A program made the position numbers and the translations under genes. From Solobacterium sp. (GTDB taxonomy: Bacteria; Bacillota_I; Bacilli_A; Erysipelotrichales; Erysipelotrichaceae): a stretch of 5,281 nucleotides of DNA. The notes below the pieces were generated by a model. The model was not told where the DNA came from, searched no databases, and saw nothing but the letters and a program-made list of their open reading frames with translations. The stretch is taken from contig JAFWCP010000015.1 of NCBI GenBank assembly GCA_017536845.1, positions 1-5,281 on the forward strand, written 5' to 3'. Below, one piece after another: positions 1-5,281 of this stretch; within the stretch, counting starts at the first letter, position 1; each line of letters begins with the position of its first letter.

Positions 1-309
1 ATTGCGACAAATGCTGCCGGGGACTGCGTACGGTTTGATAAAAAACTGGAAGTTTTAATCTGTCCGCCAAAGATGTTCATAAATGCAGATAACAAAGCCT
101 ATCTGCAGCTGCTGGATGCATTGGAGCTGATGGATAAGGCACCTGTTGATATTGATCAGCCATATGTGATACTGGCAGAACATATCAAGAAGAACAATCT
201 GAAATATGAAACACTCTTGTCCATTGCGGACAGATATTACAATCAGAAAACGATTATCAGACTTGCTCACACAGCAAGCGTAGGGTGGGGTGAACATGAA
301 ACTGCATAA
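1..309 (+). CDS. AbiEi/DUF6088-like antitoxin, C-terminal part (5' end outside window)
   Basis: The frame is open from base 1 to a TAA at 307-309, giving about 102 residues of a protein that begins outside the window. Residues around FINADNKAYLQLLDALELMD resemble, from memory, the C-terminal part of DUF6088/AbiEi-type antitoxins, where a short beta hairpin leads into an 'NADN..yLQlLDAl' helix. The main support is context: the next gene is an AbiEii nucleotidyltransferase and its start overlaps this stop by 14 nt, the usual antitoxin-then-toxin order of AbiE (type IV) toxin-antitoxin operons. In that family AbiEi is a winged-helix protein that represses the operon and counteracts AbiEii. The winged-helix N-terminus would lie upstream and cannot be seen. 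An internal ATG at 73 is only a methionine within the longer frame. The role is inferred; the reading frame is clear. Confidence 0.6.
   Translation: MATNAAGDCVRFDKKLEVLICPPKMFINADNKAYLQLLDALELMDKAPVDIDQPYVILAEHIKKNNLKYETLLSIADRYYNQKTIIRLAHTASVGWGEHETA
283..295 (+). promoter_or_regulatory. Ribosome binding site deciding the AbiEii start
   Basis: A G-rich stretch (GGGTGGGG, about 283-290) sits 5 nt before the ATG at 296, inside the 3' end of the upstream gene. A GTG at 290 is also in frame but would place the G-rich motif over its own start. ATG 296, giving a protein beginning MKLHND, is therefore preferred. The placement fits translational coupling of toxin to antitoxin. Confidence 0.5.
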
Positions 310-1287
310 CGATTCGTCTGCATTCAGGGTATTGCTGGATGCGGTTCATGAACGTACTGGTTATCGTACTGATGTGATTGAGAAAGACTATTATGTTGTA
401 TTGATGCTGAAGGAGCTCGCTCAGATGCAGAAAAACGGACTTCCTGCTTTCTTTAAAGGTGGAACAGCATTGTATAAAGCAATCAAAGCAACAAATCGCT
501 TTTCTGAGGACATTGATCTTTCAGTTGATACACGAGGATGCAGCAGATCACAGAATGCCAGACGGCTGGAGCTTGCAGCAAAAAAGTATACATCGCTTGT
601 TCGGGATGTTTCTGCAGGCAGGACAAATCGTTCTGAAGTTTCGCTGTTTATACATATGATCCGGTAACTGTTTATGATGCGAATGATGCATTACAAAGAT
701 TTGGCAGGCTGAAGATAGAGGCCACATCCTTCACGATCAGTGAGCCTGTCCAGGAGCTTGAAATATCGCCGATTATCTATGATTTTGCTGAGAAAAGGGA
801 ACAAAACGTATTGCAGGAGATGTATGATGTATTCCCGTTCTCAATCATGACGATCACAATGGAACGGATCTTCATTGATAAACTGTTTGCAGCAGAAGCA
901 TATGTCAGACGATCTGCAGAAAAACAACGGGCATTTGAAGCGGCTAAGCATATATACGATCTTTCAGTCATGATCCAGCAGAAAAACATTCAGAACCTTT
1001 TTGCGGATGATGATCTGATGAAAAGACTGCTGGATATTCGAATTCAAGAGGAGAAGGGACGGCTTGACGGGATTCCTGGTATTCTGCCAGATGAGTTCAT
1101 CGCTTTTGAACAAGCTGCAGAAAATGAGGAAGTCAGAAATGCATATGGAGTCATGCAGTCACAGTATGTGCTCAGACCGGATGATAGAATCCCTTATGAT
1201 CTGGCTATGGAAGCGTTGCGTGAAATTAAGCAGATGCTTATGAATAATCGGTCTTGGAGATTCTACAGATTCATTTCCAAACAGTGA
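296..1287 (+). pseudogene. abiEii: AbiEii/AbiGii-family nucleotidyltransferase toxin, frameshifted
   Basis: Toxin of an AbiE-type (type IV) toxin-antitoxin pair. Family members are Pol-beta-fold nucleotidyltransferases; some (the MenT group) modify tRNA acceptor ends and so block translation. Visible motifs are EKDY (residues 29-32), KGGTAL (54-59) and RFSEDIDL (68-75), which carries the metal-binding aspartates. After the shift come MERIFIDKLFAAEAYV (from nt 859) and AAKHIYDL (940-963), the conserved C-terminal K/D motifs. The first frame runs from 296 to a TAA at 665. From 643 the protein continues one frame over (AVYTYDPVTVYDANDALQRF, from nt 643) to a TGA at 1285-1287. Restoring one base at about 641 (for example a fourth T in the TTT run at 639-641, reading EVFAVYTYD) gives an uninterrupted protein of about 330 residues, the normal family length, with all motifs kept. 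As read, only the first roughly 120 residues would be made. This is either a true inactivating deletion or a sequencing error. Confidence 0.9.
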
Positions 1288-1295
1288 TAACATAC

Positions 1296-1400
1296 ATGGC
1301 GTTCGCTTCTTCGTTTGTTCAGACAGTGCTGTGTATTGTCTGGCTGTATACCGCTGCGAAAAAGAAGGAACAGGAAAGAAGTTCTGCTGTGCAGGAATGA
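1296..1400 (+). CDS. Possible small single-pass membrane peptide (34 aa)
   Basis: This is a short ORF, not recognised, starting 8 nt after the AbiEii stop and ending 8 nt before the terminator hairpin, so it would share the AbiE transcript. Residues about 3-21 (FASSFVQTVLCIVWLYTAA) form one uncharged hydrophobic stretch long enough to span a membrane. It is followed at once by KKKEQER and a polar tail, the pattern of a stop-transfer segment with a cytoplasmic basic flank. An alternative in-frame GTG at 1284 overlaps the AbiEii TGA in a GTGA arrangement and would add four residues (MITY). No convincing Shine-Dalgarno lies before either start, so translation would have to be coupled to the toxin gene. 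Short hydrophobic peptides with a charged tail include type I toxin-like and regulatory peptides, but nothing here proves such a role. Chance occurrence remains possible. Confidence 0.4.
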   Translation: MAFASSFVQTVLCIVWLYTAAKKKEQERSSAVQE

Positions 1401-1408
1401 ATGAAAAC

Positions 1409-1456
1409 CGGCTGTCTGCTATGATAAACAGACAGCCGTTATTTTTTCTTTTTCGG
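1409..1456 (+). terminator. Rho-independent terminator between convergent AbiE and tfoX-like genes
   Basis: The arms CGGCTGTCTG (1409-1418) and CAGACAGCCG (1429-1438) form a perfect 10-bp stem around a 10-nt loop. On the + strand a long T-rich tail follows (TTATTTTTTCTTTTT, from 1439), which makes a strong terminator for the AbiE operon. On the - strand the stem is followed by TTTT (from AAAA at 1404-1407), so it probably also ends the opposing tfoX-like transcript. The + strand T-tract lies inside the 3' end of the tfoX-like gene. Confidence 0.88.
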
Positions 1457-1753
1457 GGCGGGGAGTTCGGGATACATGGCTTCCAGAAGTTCTTTCAGGA
1501 AAGCTTTGTCATCCAGCTCATTCACCATTAACATTTTCGCAGCGCCTTCATACGGCAGTTCATACGGTGCTGTCGGCATCATGGCTCTGGCTGCTAAGAC
1601 GGGCTTGACCAGGAAACGGTTGTCATAGATGCCGCCGACAATCCGGCCCTGGTAGTAAATGATGTACTCTCCCATCATCGGCCTAAAGAAGATGTCATCC
1701 AGCTCGGAAAGCTGTTCGGCGATATACGCCCGGTATTCTTCAGAGGATGCCAT
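1439..1753 (-). CDS. TfoX N-terminal-domain protein (TfoX/Sxy family), 104 aa
   Basis: Small cytoplasmic protein made of the TfoX_N domain alone. The family signature is clear: an N-terminal helix (SEEYRAYIAEQLSELDDI, residues 4-21), then FRPMMGEYIIYYQGRIVGGI (23-42) and NRFLVKP (45-51), then PYELPYEGAAKMLMV (64-78) and a C-terminal helix. TfoX/Sxy activates competence genes in gamma-proteobacteria. The role of single-domain Bacillota members is not established, so a regulatory function is only inferred by family. The length matches stand-alone members. ATG 1753 is preferred because the family typically begins MASS-; no good Shine-Dalgarno lies just before it. Instead a 22-codon leader ORF with a strong ribosome site ends 7 nt upstream, which suggests coupled translation. 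The protein ends in PAPKKKK; those lysine codons are the T-tract of the opposing terminator. Confidence 0.9.
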   Translation of the reverse strand: MASSEEYRAYIAEQLSELDDIFFRPMMGEYIIYYQGRIVGGIYDNRFLVKPVLAARAMMPTAPYELPYEGAAKMLMVNELDDKAFLKELLEAMYPELPAPKKKK

Positions 1754-1760
1754 ATGGGTA

Positions 1761-1829
1761 TTACAGCCTCATTTCGCCTGTTCCGGGATGATGGTCGTGT
1801 GATGAAATCGGATATTGGTTCACTTGCAT
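1761..1829 (-). CDS. 22-codon leader ORF upstream of the tfoX-like gene
   Basis: On the - strand a strong Shine-Dalgarno (AGAGGAGG) is followed after 5 nt by an ATG (1829-1827). It opens 22 codons (MQVNQYPISS then HDHHPGTG then EMRL) ending in TAA at 1763-1761, only 7 nt before the ATG of the tfoX-like gene and in a different frame. It is the only well-placed ribosome site in this leader. The peptide has a histidine-rich centre (HDHH) and no hydrophobic or basic segment. I do not recognise it. It could be a leader peptide that couples or regulates translation of the gene behind it, or the remnant of an older N-terminus or gene. Confidence 0.5.
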   Translation of the reverse strand: MQVNQYPISSHDHHPGTGEMRL

Positions 1830-1834
1830 ACAAA

Positions 1835-1861
1835 CCTCCTCTGTCTGCCGGTTCTATTATA
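1835..1861 (-). promoter_or_regulatory. -10 box and Shine-Dalgarno for the leader ORF and tfoX-like gene
   Basis: A perfect TATAAT lies at 1861-1856 on the - strand, preceded directly by TG. AGGAGG follows at 1840-1835, so transcription would start about 20 nt before the leader ATG. No good -35 match occurs at 16-18 nt; an ATGACA (1879-1874) is only 12 nt from the -10 box. The promoter may be activator-dependent or weak. Confidence 0.45.
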
Positions 1862-1933
1862 CAGGCTGCCTGTTGTCATTGATGTGAAAAAGTGATCGTG
1901 TTTCAGTGGAAAAGGGCATTATGATAAAAAACG

Positions 1934-2547
1934 ATGAAAGAGACAGTTATGGCCAGAGTTGTGGGTGAAGGTAGACAGGACTGCAGTGAAATGATCGCTG
2001 AAAACAGTTTCTATATTGATAAGACGGCATTCATCCGGGAATGGTGGAAAAGCATCAAAGATGTCACTTTGATTGCCCGGCCGGGACGTTTCGGGAAAAC
2101 TCTGACCATAAATATGACAGAACGTTTTTTCTCCAATCGTTTTGAAAATCAGCCTGAACCTTTCCGAAATCCGGAGATAGGAAAGGACGATGAAATAATG
2201 CGTCTGAAGGGAACGTATCCGGTCATATCCATGACGTTCATGTCGGTAAATGGCAGTTCTTATGAATCTCTTCTGAAAGGATTTGATTCTCTCATACGCA
2301 GGGTCTTCAGACGATACCGTTTTCTTGTTCATGATCAGGAAGTCCCTGATGATGATCGGGAATTTATCGCGTATATGGGAACGAGAAAGAAGGATGCGGA
2401 AGGCCGGTACGCGGTATTTGATGAGGAAGAAATCTGTGAGTCGTTTATCAGGCTTTCAGAAATTTCTTCAAGAGAACATTTAAGGAAAACGAGTTTCCTG
2501 ATAAAGCCTTGATGACAGGCATTCAGAATCACATAAATGATTTTTGA
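1934..2547 (+). pseudogene. AAA-ATPase-like (DUF1703-type) gene relic
   Basis: The N-terminus matches the AAA-ATPase-like family that usually also carries a C-terminal PD-(D/E)XK nuclease-like domain in a protein of roughly 500-600 residues. Seen here: YIDKTAFIREWW (residues 27-38), the P-loop region LIARPGRFGKTL (46-57), MTERFFSN (61-68) and LKGTYPVISMTF (91-102). The first frame ends at TGA 2510-2512. From about 2458 the neighbouring frame carries the downstream family segment RNFFKRTFKEN...DKALMTGI, ending at TGA 2545-2547. The two pieces meet out of frame near 2455-2465. The stretch that normally lies between them, holding the Walker B LLDEYD motif, is absent: an internal deletion of perhaps 35-40 codons. 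Everything after MTGI is also missing. It cannot be a working ATPase. Start 1934 or the in-frame ATG at 1949 (MARVVGEG, more family-like) are both possible; no strong ribosome site is visible. Confidence 0.85.
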
Positions 2548-2582
2548 AACAGCTGATATCATTTCTCATCTCCATTCAGTAT

Positions 2583-2619
2583 TACAAAGAAACAAGGTCC
2601 GGCTGATGCCTGACCTTGT
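2583..2619 (-). terminator. Rho-independent terminator of the - strand surface-protein gene
   Basis: The arms ACAAGGTC (2592-2599) and GACCTTGT (2612-2619) pair perfectly. After one mismatch, GGC (2601-2603) pairs with GCC (2608-2610) around a TGAT tetraloop. Reading leftward on the - strand, the stem is followed by TTCTTTG, a T-rich tail, about 30 nt after the stop of the surface-protein gene. It also separates that gene from the convergent AAA-ATPase-like relic. On the + strand a short TTTT follows a few bases later, so weak activity in that direction is possible. Confidence 0.75.
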
Positions 2620-2650
2620 CGTTTTCCGAGAGTTTTTGAAGAAGCAGCTG

Positions 2651-4245
2651 TTATTTCAGGATACCGGTCAGCTCATCAAAGTGATATGTCCTGCCGTCAA
2701 TCTCCCTGTAGCCTTTCACCATTTCCCCGGTAATCAGGTCATAGTAATAGGTGTTGCCGGCCTGGGCAGGATAGAGGCTGATGTCTGAACCCTGTACGGT
2801 ATACCAGCCTTTGATCATGGCACCGTCATGGTTGTACCTGACCCATTTGCCATCCGGGTTCTTGCCTGTTAACAGGTCTTCCTGGAAGATATACGGCATC
2901 CAGACTTCCTTGTCCGTTGCCTTGGCGCCGGTATAGATGCAGTCCAGCCAGTACCAGGCATTGGTCTTGGGGTCATAGATTTCCCGGCCTCTTTCCAGCC
3001 CGAAGGTTGTATCCCAGATGTTTTTCGGATCACCCGGGACAGCCTGCCTTGACCAGTCTTCGTACCAGTAGCTCTTGCCGTAAGAGGTGATGAAGCCAAA
3101 CAGCCGGCATTGCCGGGTTCTCCTTCAAATACGGTGACAGGAATCTGCTTTTCCAGCATGGAGCCGTCATGCTGGTAATAGAAGGCGGATAAGACGGTAT
3201 TCCCGGGTTTCATGCCTTCCAGAAATGTTTTGTGGTTGTAAATGACGGTTCTTGCCGTAAAGGGAGAGGCAATGCGGTAATAGCCATCCATCGGGAGGGA
3301 GGCACCTTCCGGATTGGCAGAAGCGGTCAGTTCCCTCAGATCACCTGCGGCAATGGAAATCCAGTCGCTCATCCGCAGGGAAGATGCTTTCTGAAAGGGT
3401 TTTGCGATGGCATGCAGTGCTGTATTCTTTTCGAAGATATAGTCATACAGGTCATACGGATTCAGGTAAGGATCCATAGCATCCGGATCCGTTGACCATC
3501 CTGCCAGTACCAGATCCGGGTCAGCATAGGAAACCCGGATGTATTTCCGGCAGGGATATCCTTTGGGCACCTTCAATGACATGTTGTAACTGGCCTGGTC
3601 CGTACCGTCTATGATCTCACCGGACAGGGAATTGATGAGGATCACTTCCACGGCCGGCCGGTATACGGCATAGTATGTCGTATTCTGATCTGCCTTTGCC
3701 AGGTCAAGGCCGTCAGCCGGGATTTCCGGTTCACCGTTTTTGACGGTGCTCCAGCCGGCAAAGGCCAGGCTGTCATCGTTGATTTCTGCTTTCAGATGCT
3801 GGTAGAAAGGCCTGCCCGCAACGGCGAAGAAGGAGTGGATGGGGTATTCATTCGGGTAGATGATGACATTGCCCGGACTTGCTTCCAGCCGGATGACGAT
3901 TTTCTTCGCATAGCGGCAATAGAGGGTCATGTCTTCGGTCGGGGTGTAGTCAAGGATGTCATCCGCAGCCAGGTCGACATCTCCGTCCGGGGTCAGGCTG
4001 AAGCCCAGAAAACCGTAATTGCTGTCAACGGCCTGCGGTTCGGCGTAAAGCTCGGTATGAGACTGACGGACGCTTTTTCCCTTTTCCACATGGAACGGCA
4101 CTGTGCCGCTGCTTCCGTTATACGTGCCTTCTCCTGTTACAAACGTGATCGTAATTATCTCTTCTGCCTGTACGCTTACCATCTGCGGCCATGCCATGAA
4201 AAACATGGCCAGGGCAAGTGTGGCAATGATCCATTTTCTGTTCAT
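2651..4245 (-). pseudogene. Secreted surface protein with InlB-like repeats and cell-wall-binding repeats, frameshifted
   Basis: The ATG at 4245-4243 is fixed by GGAGGAG five bases upstream. Residues 1-27 are a signal peptide (basic start, long hydrophobic core, VQA before EE). Three tandem modules of about 84 residues follow, each with an [F/L]xGxS strand (FLGFS 79, FAGWS 162, LAGWS 247) and a closing strand (TLYCRYA 107, TYYAVYRP 190, ALHAIAKP 276), the pattern of InlB B-repeat/Flg_new-like beta-grasp modules. A linker domain (about 284-375) comes next. The frame breaks at 3106-3107. One added base (for example a third C) continues as RLFGFITSYGKSYWYED, GREIYDPKTNAWYWLD, then GKWVRYNHDGAMIKGWY and YYYDLITGEMVKG / YHFDELTGILK, which are choline/glucan-binding-like repeats that would hold the protein on the cell wall. 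Restored length is about 531 residues. As read, the first frame ends in unrelated sequence at 2869. The partner or ligand is unknown. Confidence 0.85.
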
Positions 4246-4250
4246 ATAAA

Positions 4251-4257
4251 CTCCTCC
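4251..4257 (-). promoter_or_regulatory. Strong Shine-Dalgarno for the - strand surface protein
   Basis: On the - strand GGAGGAG is followed by TTTAT and the ATG at 4245. It decides the start: the open frame extends upstream to 4386, but that extension has no ribosome site and would place 47 polar residues before a perfect signal peptide. A possible -10 (TACAAT, 4272-4267) lies upstream without a convincing -35. Confidence 0.8.
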
Positions 4258-4409
4258 GTTACCAGTATTGTATCTGATTTTCTTCATCTGCGTGGGGGAA
4301 TTGTCATGGGGCTTCAGGAATATATCGAAAGCATGGTGTGAAAGCCACAACGGACCATCAGAAAGCGGAAGAGATTTGTGATGCATATGTATTCCATTGC
4401 AGACTAGTT

Positions 4410-4438
4410 TTGAACTTTATGGGATTAATATGTAGAAT
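4410..4438 (+). promoter_or_regulatory. Sigma-70/SigA-type promoter for the Ig-like surface protein
   Basis: TTGAAC (4410-4415) is followed by exactly 17 nt and TAGAAT (4433-4438). These match TTGACA at four of six bases and TATAAT at five of six. Transcription would start around 4445, about 14 nt before the ATG at 4459, leaving room for an AAGAAG ribosome site. It lies in the 213-nt gap shared with the divergent surface-protein gene. Confidence 0.55.
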
Positions 4439-4458
4439 AGAAATAGCATAAAGAAGAA

Positions 4459-5281
4459 ATGAAAGAATATATGTTAAAGAAATTATTGGAAATCATGCTG
4501 GCGTTGTTTACGGCGATGCCGTCAATGGTCAAGGCGGATGAGGAAGGGAGGATCATTCTCAAGCAGGAAGAGTACATCATTGAAGGAATGCGGTCGTTTC
4601 TGATTGAATATGAGCTGTATCCGGAAACACTGGACCATAAAGACCTGAAAGTAAACATCGATGGAAGTGCCATAGCGATGTATTCTGCTGATGAAGGGGC
4701 TCTTAAGTTCCAGACTGATCATCCGGGAACGTCAACTGTCACGATATCAACGCTCAACGGTGACACCGCAACGGTAAAAGTGACAGTCAATGATGTGACA
4801 GCGGAAAGGATTGCTTTTGAAAAGCCGGAATACACACTCGGTGTAAACAACGTTATTGAACTGCATATGTTTACTCAGCCGGAATATGCGTTCTATACGA
4901 TTGAACAGGCTGTCGTTTCTGATGATTCCGCTATCAAAGTCGAAGGTGTTTATTTCGGTACGGTTCTGTTAAGGATTTTAAAGGAAGGGATTACACGATT
5001 GCCCTGACGATCGATAACCGGGAAGGTGAAAAGTATACTGCTGAAGCAGTGATCCATTCTGTCTTCAAGCCGGTTGAAAATATCAGAATTCCGATTGACC
5101 AGTTCACGACAGTACCGGGCAATCTTGCTGTGGTATACTGGCTTGAACCTTTAGATACTTCGGAAAGAACGGTATCAGTTACTTCCAGCAATCCTGAAGT
5201 TGTGCAGGTGCCGGAGACGACAGACAATTCGACTTTCAGTGTCAGACTGCTGAAGGAGGGTGAAGCTGACATTACCATAAC
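4459..5281 (+). pseudogene. Secreted protein with Ig-like (BIG2-like) repeats, frameshifted and cut by the window end
   Basis: The N-terminus is a signal peptide (MLKKLLEIMLALFTAMPSMV, then KA before DEE, cleavage near residue 26). Starts at 4459 and 4471 are both possible; AAGAAG stands closer to the first. Ig-like beta-sandwich repeats of about 86-91 residues follow, each opening with a short strand: IILKQEEYIIEG (32), IAFEKPEYTLGV (118) and, after frame repair, IRIPIDQFTTVPG (209). Unit 1 closes TSTVTISTLNGDTATVKVTV and unit 3 has VSVTSSNPEVVQV, typical of bacterial BIG2-type domains. The frame ends at TGA 5005-5007. Adding one G to GGG at 4987-4989 changes LKEGITRLP to LKEGDYTIALTI, and the frame then stays open to the window edge. 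The same LKEG motif recurs in unit 3 (RLLKEGEADITIT), which supports the repair. It is probably a cell-surface or adhesin-like protein; the C-terminus and anchor are outside the window. Confidence 0.8.

Noticed and set aside
1320..1342. Inverted repeat CAGACA / TGTCTG with an 11-nt loop as an extra terminator or operator
   Set aside because: It has only six pairs and no T-tract, and it lies inside the candidate mini-ORF. It is too weak to call next to the strong hairpin at 1409-1438.
1919..2332. - strand open frame opposite the AAA-ATPase-like relic
   Set aside because: The + strand frame carries recognisable family motifs (YIDKT, FGKT, MTERFFSN). The antisense frame has none and is a shadow.
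3232..4341. Long + strand open frames (3232-3495 and 3796-4341) opposite the surface-protein gene
   Set aside because: They lie antisense to a gene with a clear signal peptide, ribosome site and domain repeats. Their products have no recognisable motif and there is no good ribosome site. Treated as shadow frames.
4246..4386. Extension of the - strand surface protein upstream to an ATG at 4386
   Set aside because: The extension has no ribosome site and precedes an excellent signal peptide that has GGAGGAG five bases before its own ATG. It is simply an open stretch in the promoter region.
1..5281. CRISPR array, tRNA, transposase or insertion-sequence ends
   Set aside because: Reading both strands I found no regularly spaced direct repeats, no cloverleaf-like segment, no DDE-type or serine/tyrosine recombinase motifs and no paired terminal inverted repeats.

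Overview
The window looks like chromosomal accessory DNA from a low-to-mid GC Bacillota. Erysipelotrichia is my best guess. The guess rests on a stand-alone TfoX N-terminal-domain protein, an AAA-ATPase-like/DUF1703-type gene, an AbiE-type toxin-antitoxin pair, strong AGGAGG-type ribosome binding sites, and a secreted protein that combines InlB-like repeats with C-terminal choline/glucan-binding-like repeats. No rRNA, tRNA, CRISPR array or intact mobile element is visible.

Left part (1-1456, + strand): the 3' end of a probable AbiEi/DUF6088-like antitoxin gene overlaps an AbiEii nucleotidyltransferase toxin gene by 14 nt. The toxin gene is full length but broken by a one-base loss near 641. 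Directly after its stop lies a 34-codon ORF for a small single-pass membrane peptide, and then a strong hairpin terminator whose T-tract runs into the next, convergent gene.

Middle (1439-2619): a TfoX_N-domain protein lies on the - strand. It is preceded by a perfect TATAAT, a strong Shine-Dalgarno and a 22-codon leader ORF that ends 7 nt before the tfoX-like start. Divergent from it is a relic of an AAA-ATPase-like gene that keeps the N-terminal P-loop region but has lost the Walker B region and the whole C-terminal half.

Right part (2583-5281): two divergently arranged surface-protein genes. The - strand gene (4245 to 2651) encodes a signal peptide, three InlB-like modules and a cell-wall-binding C-terminus. 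The + strand gene (from 4459, running off the window) encodes a signal peptide followed by Ig-like (BIG2-like) repeats. Each reads through completely if one base is restored (near 3107 and 4989).

Three otherwise healthy genes each lack exactly one base, and in each case the frame is restored by lengthening a short mononucleotide run by one. This suggests either recent gene inactivation or, just as plausibly, uncorrected sequencing indels, and it should be settled before any of them is called dead. I see no clear new defence system. The most original leads are the membrane mini-ORF behind the AbiE toxin and the leader ORF before the tfoX-like gene.
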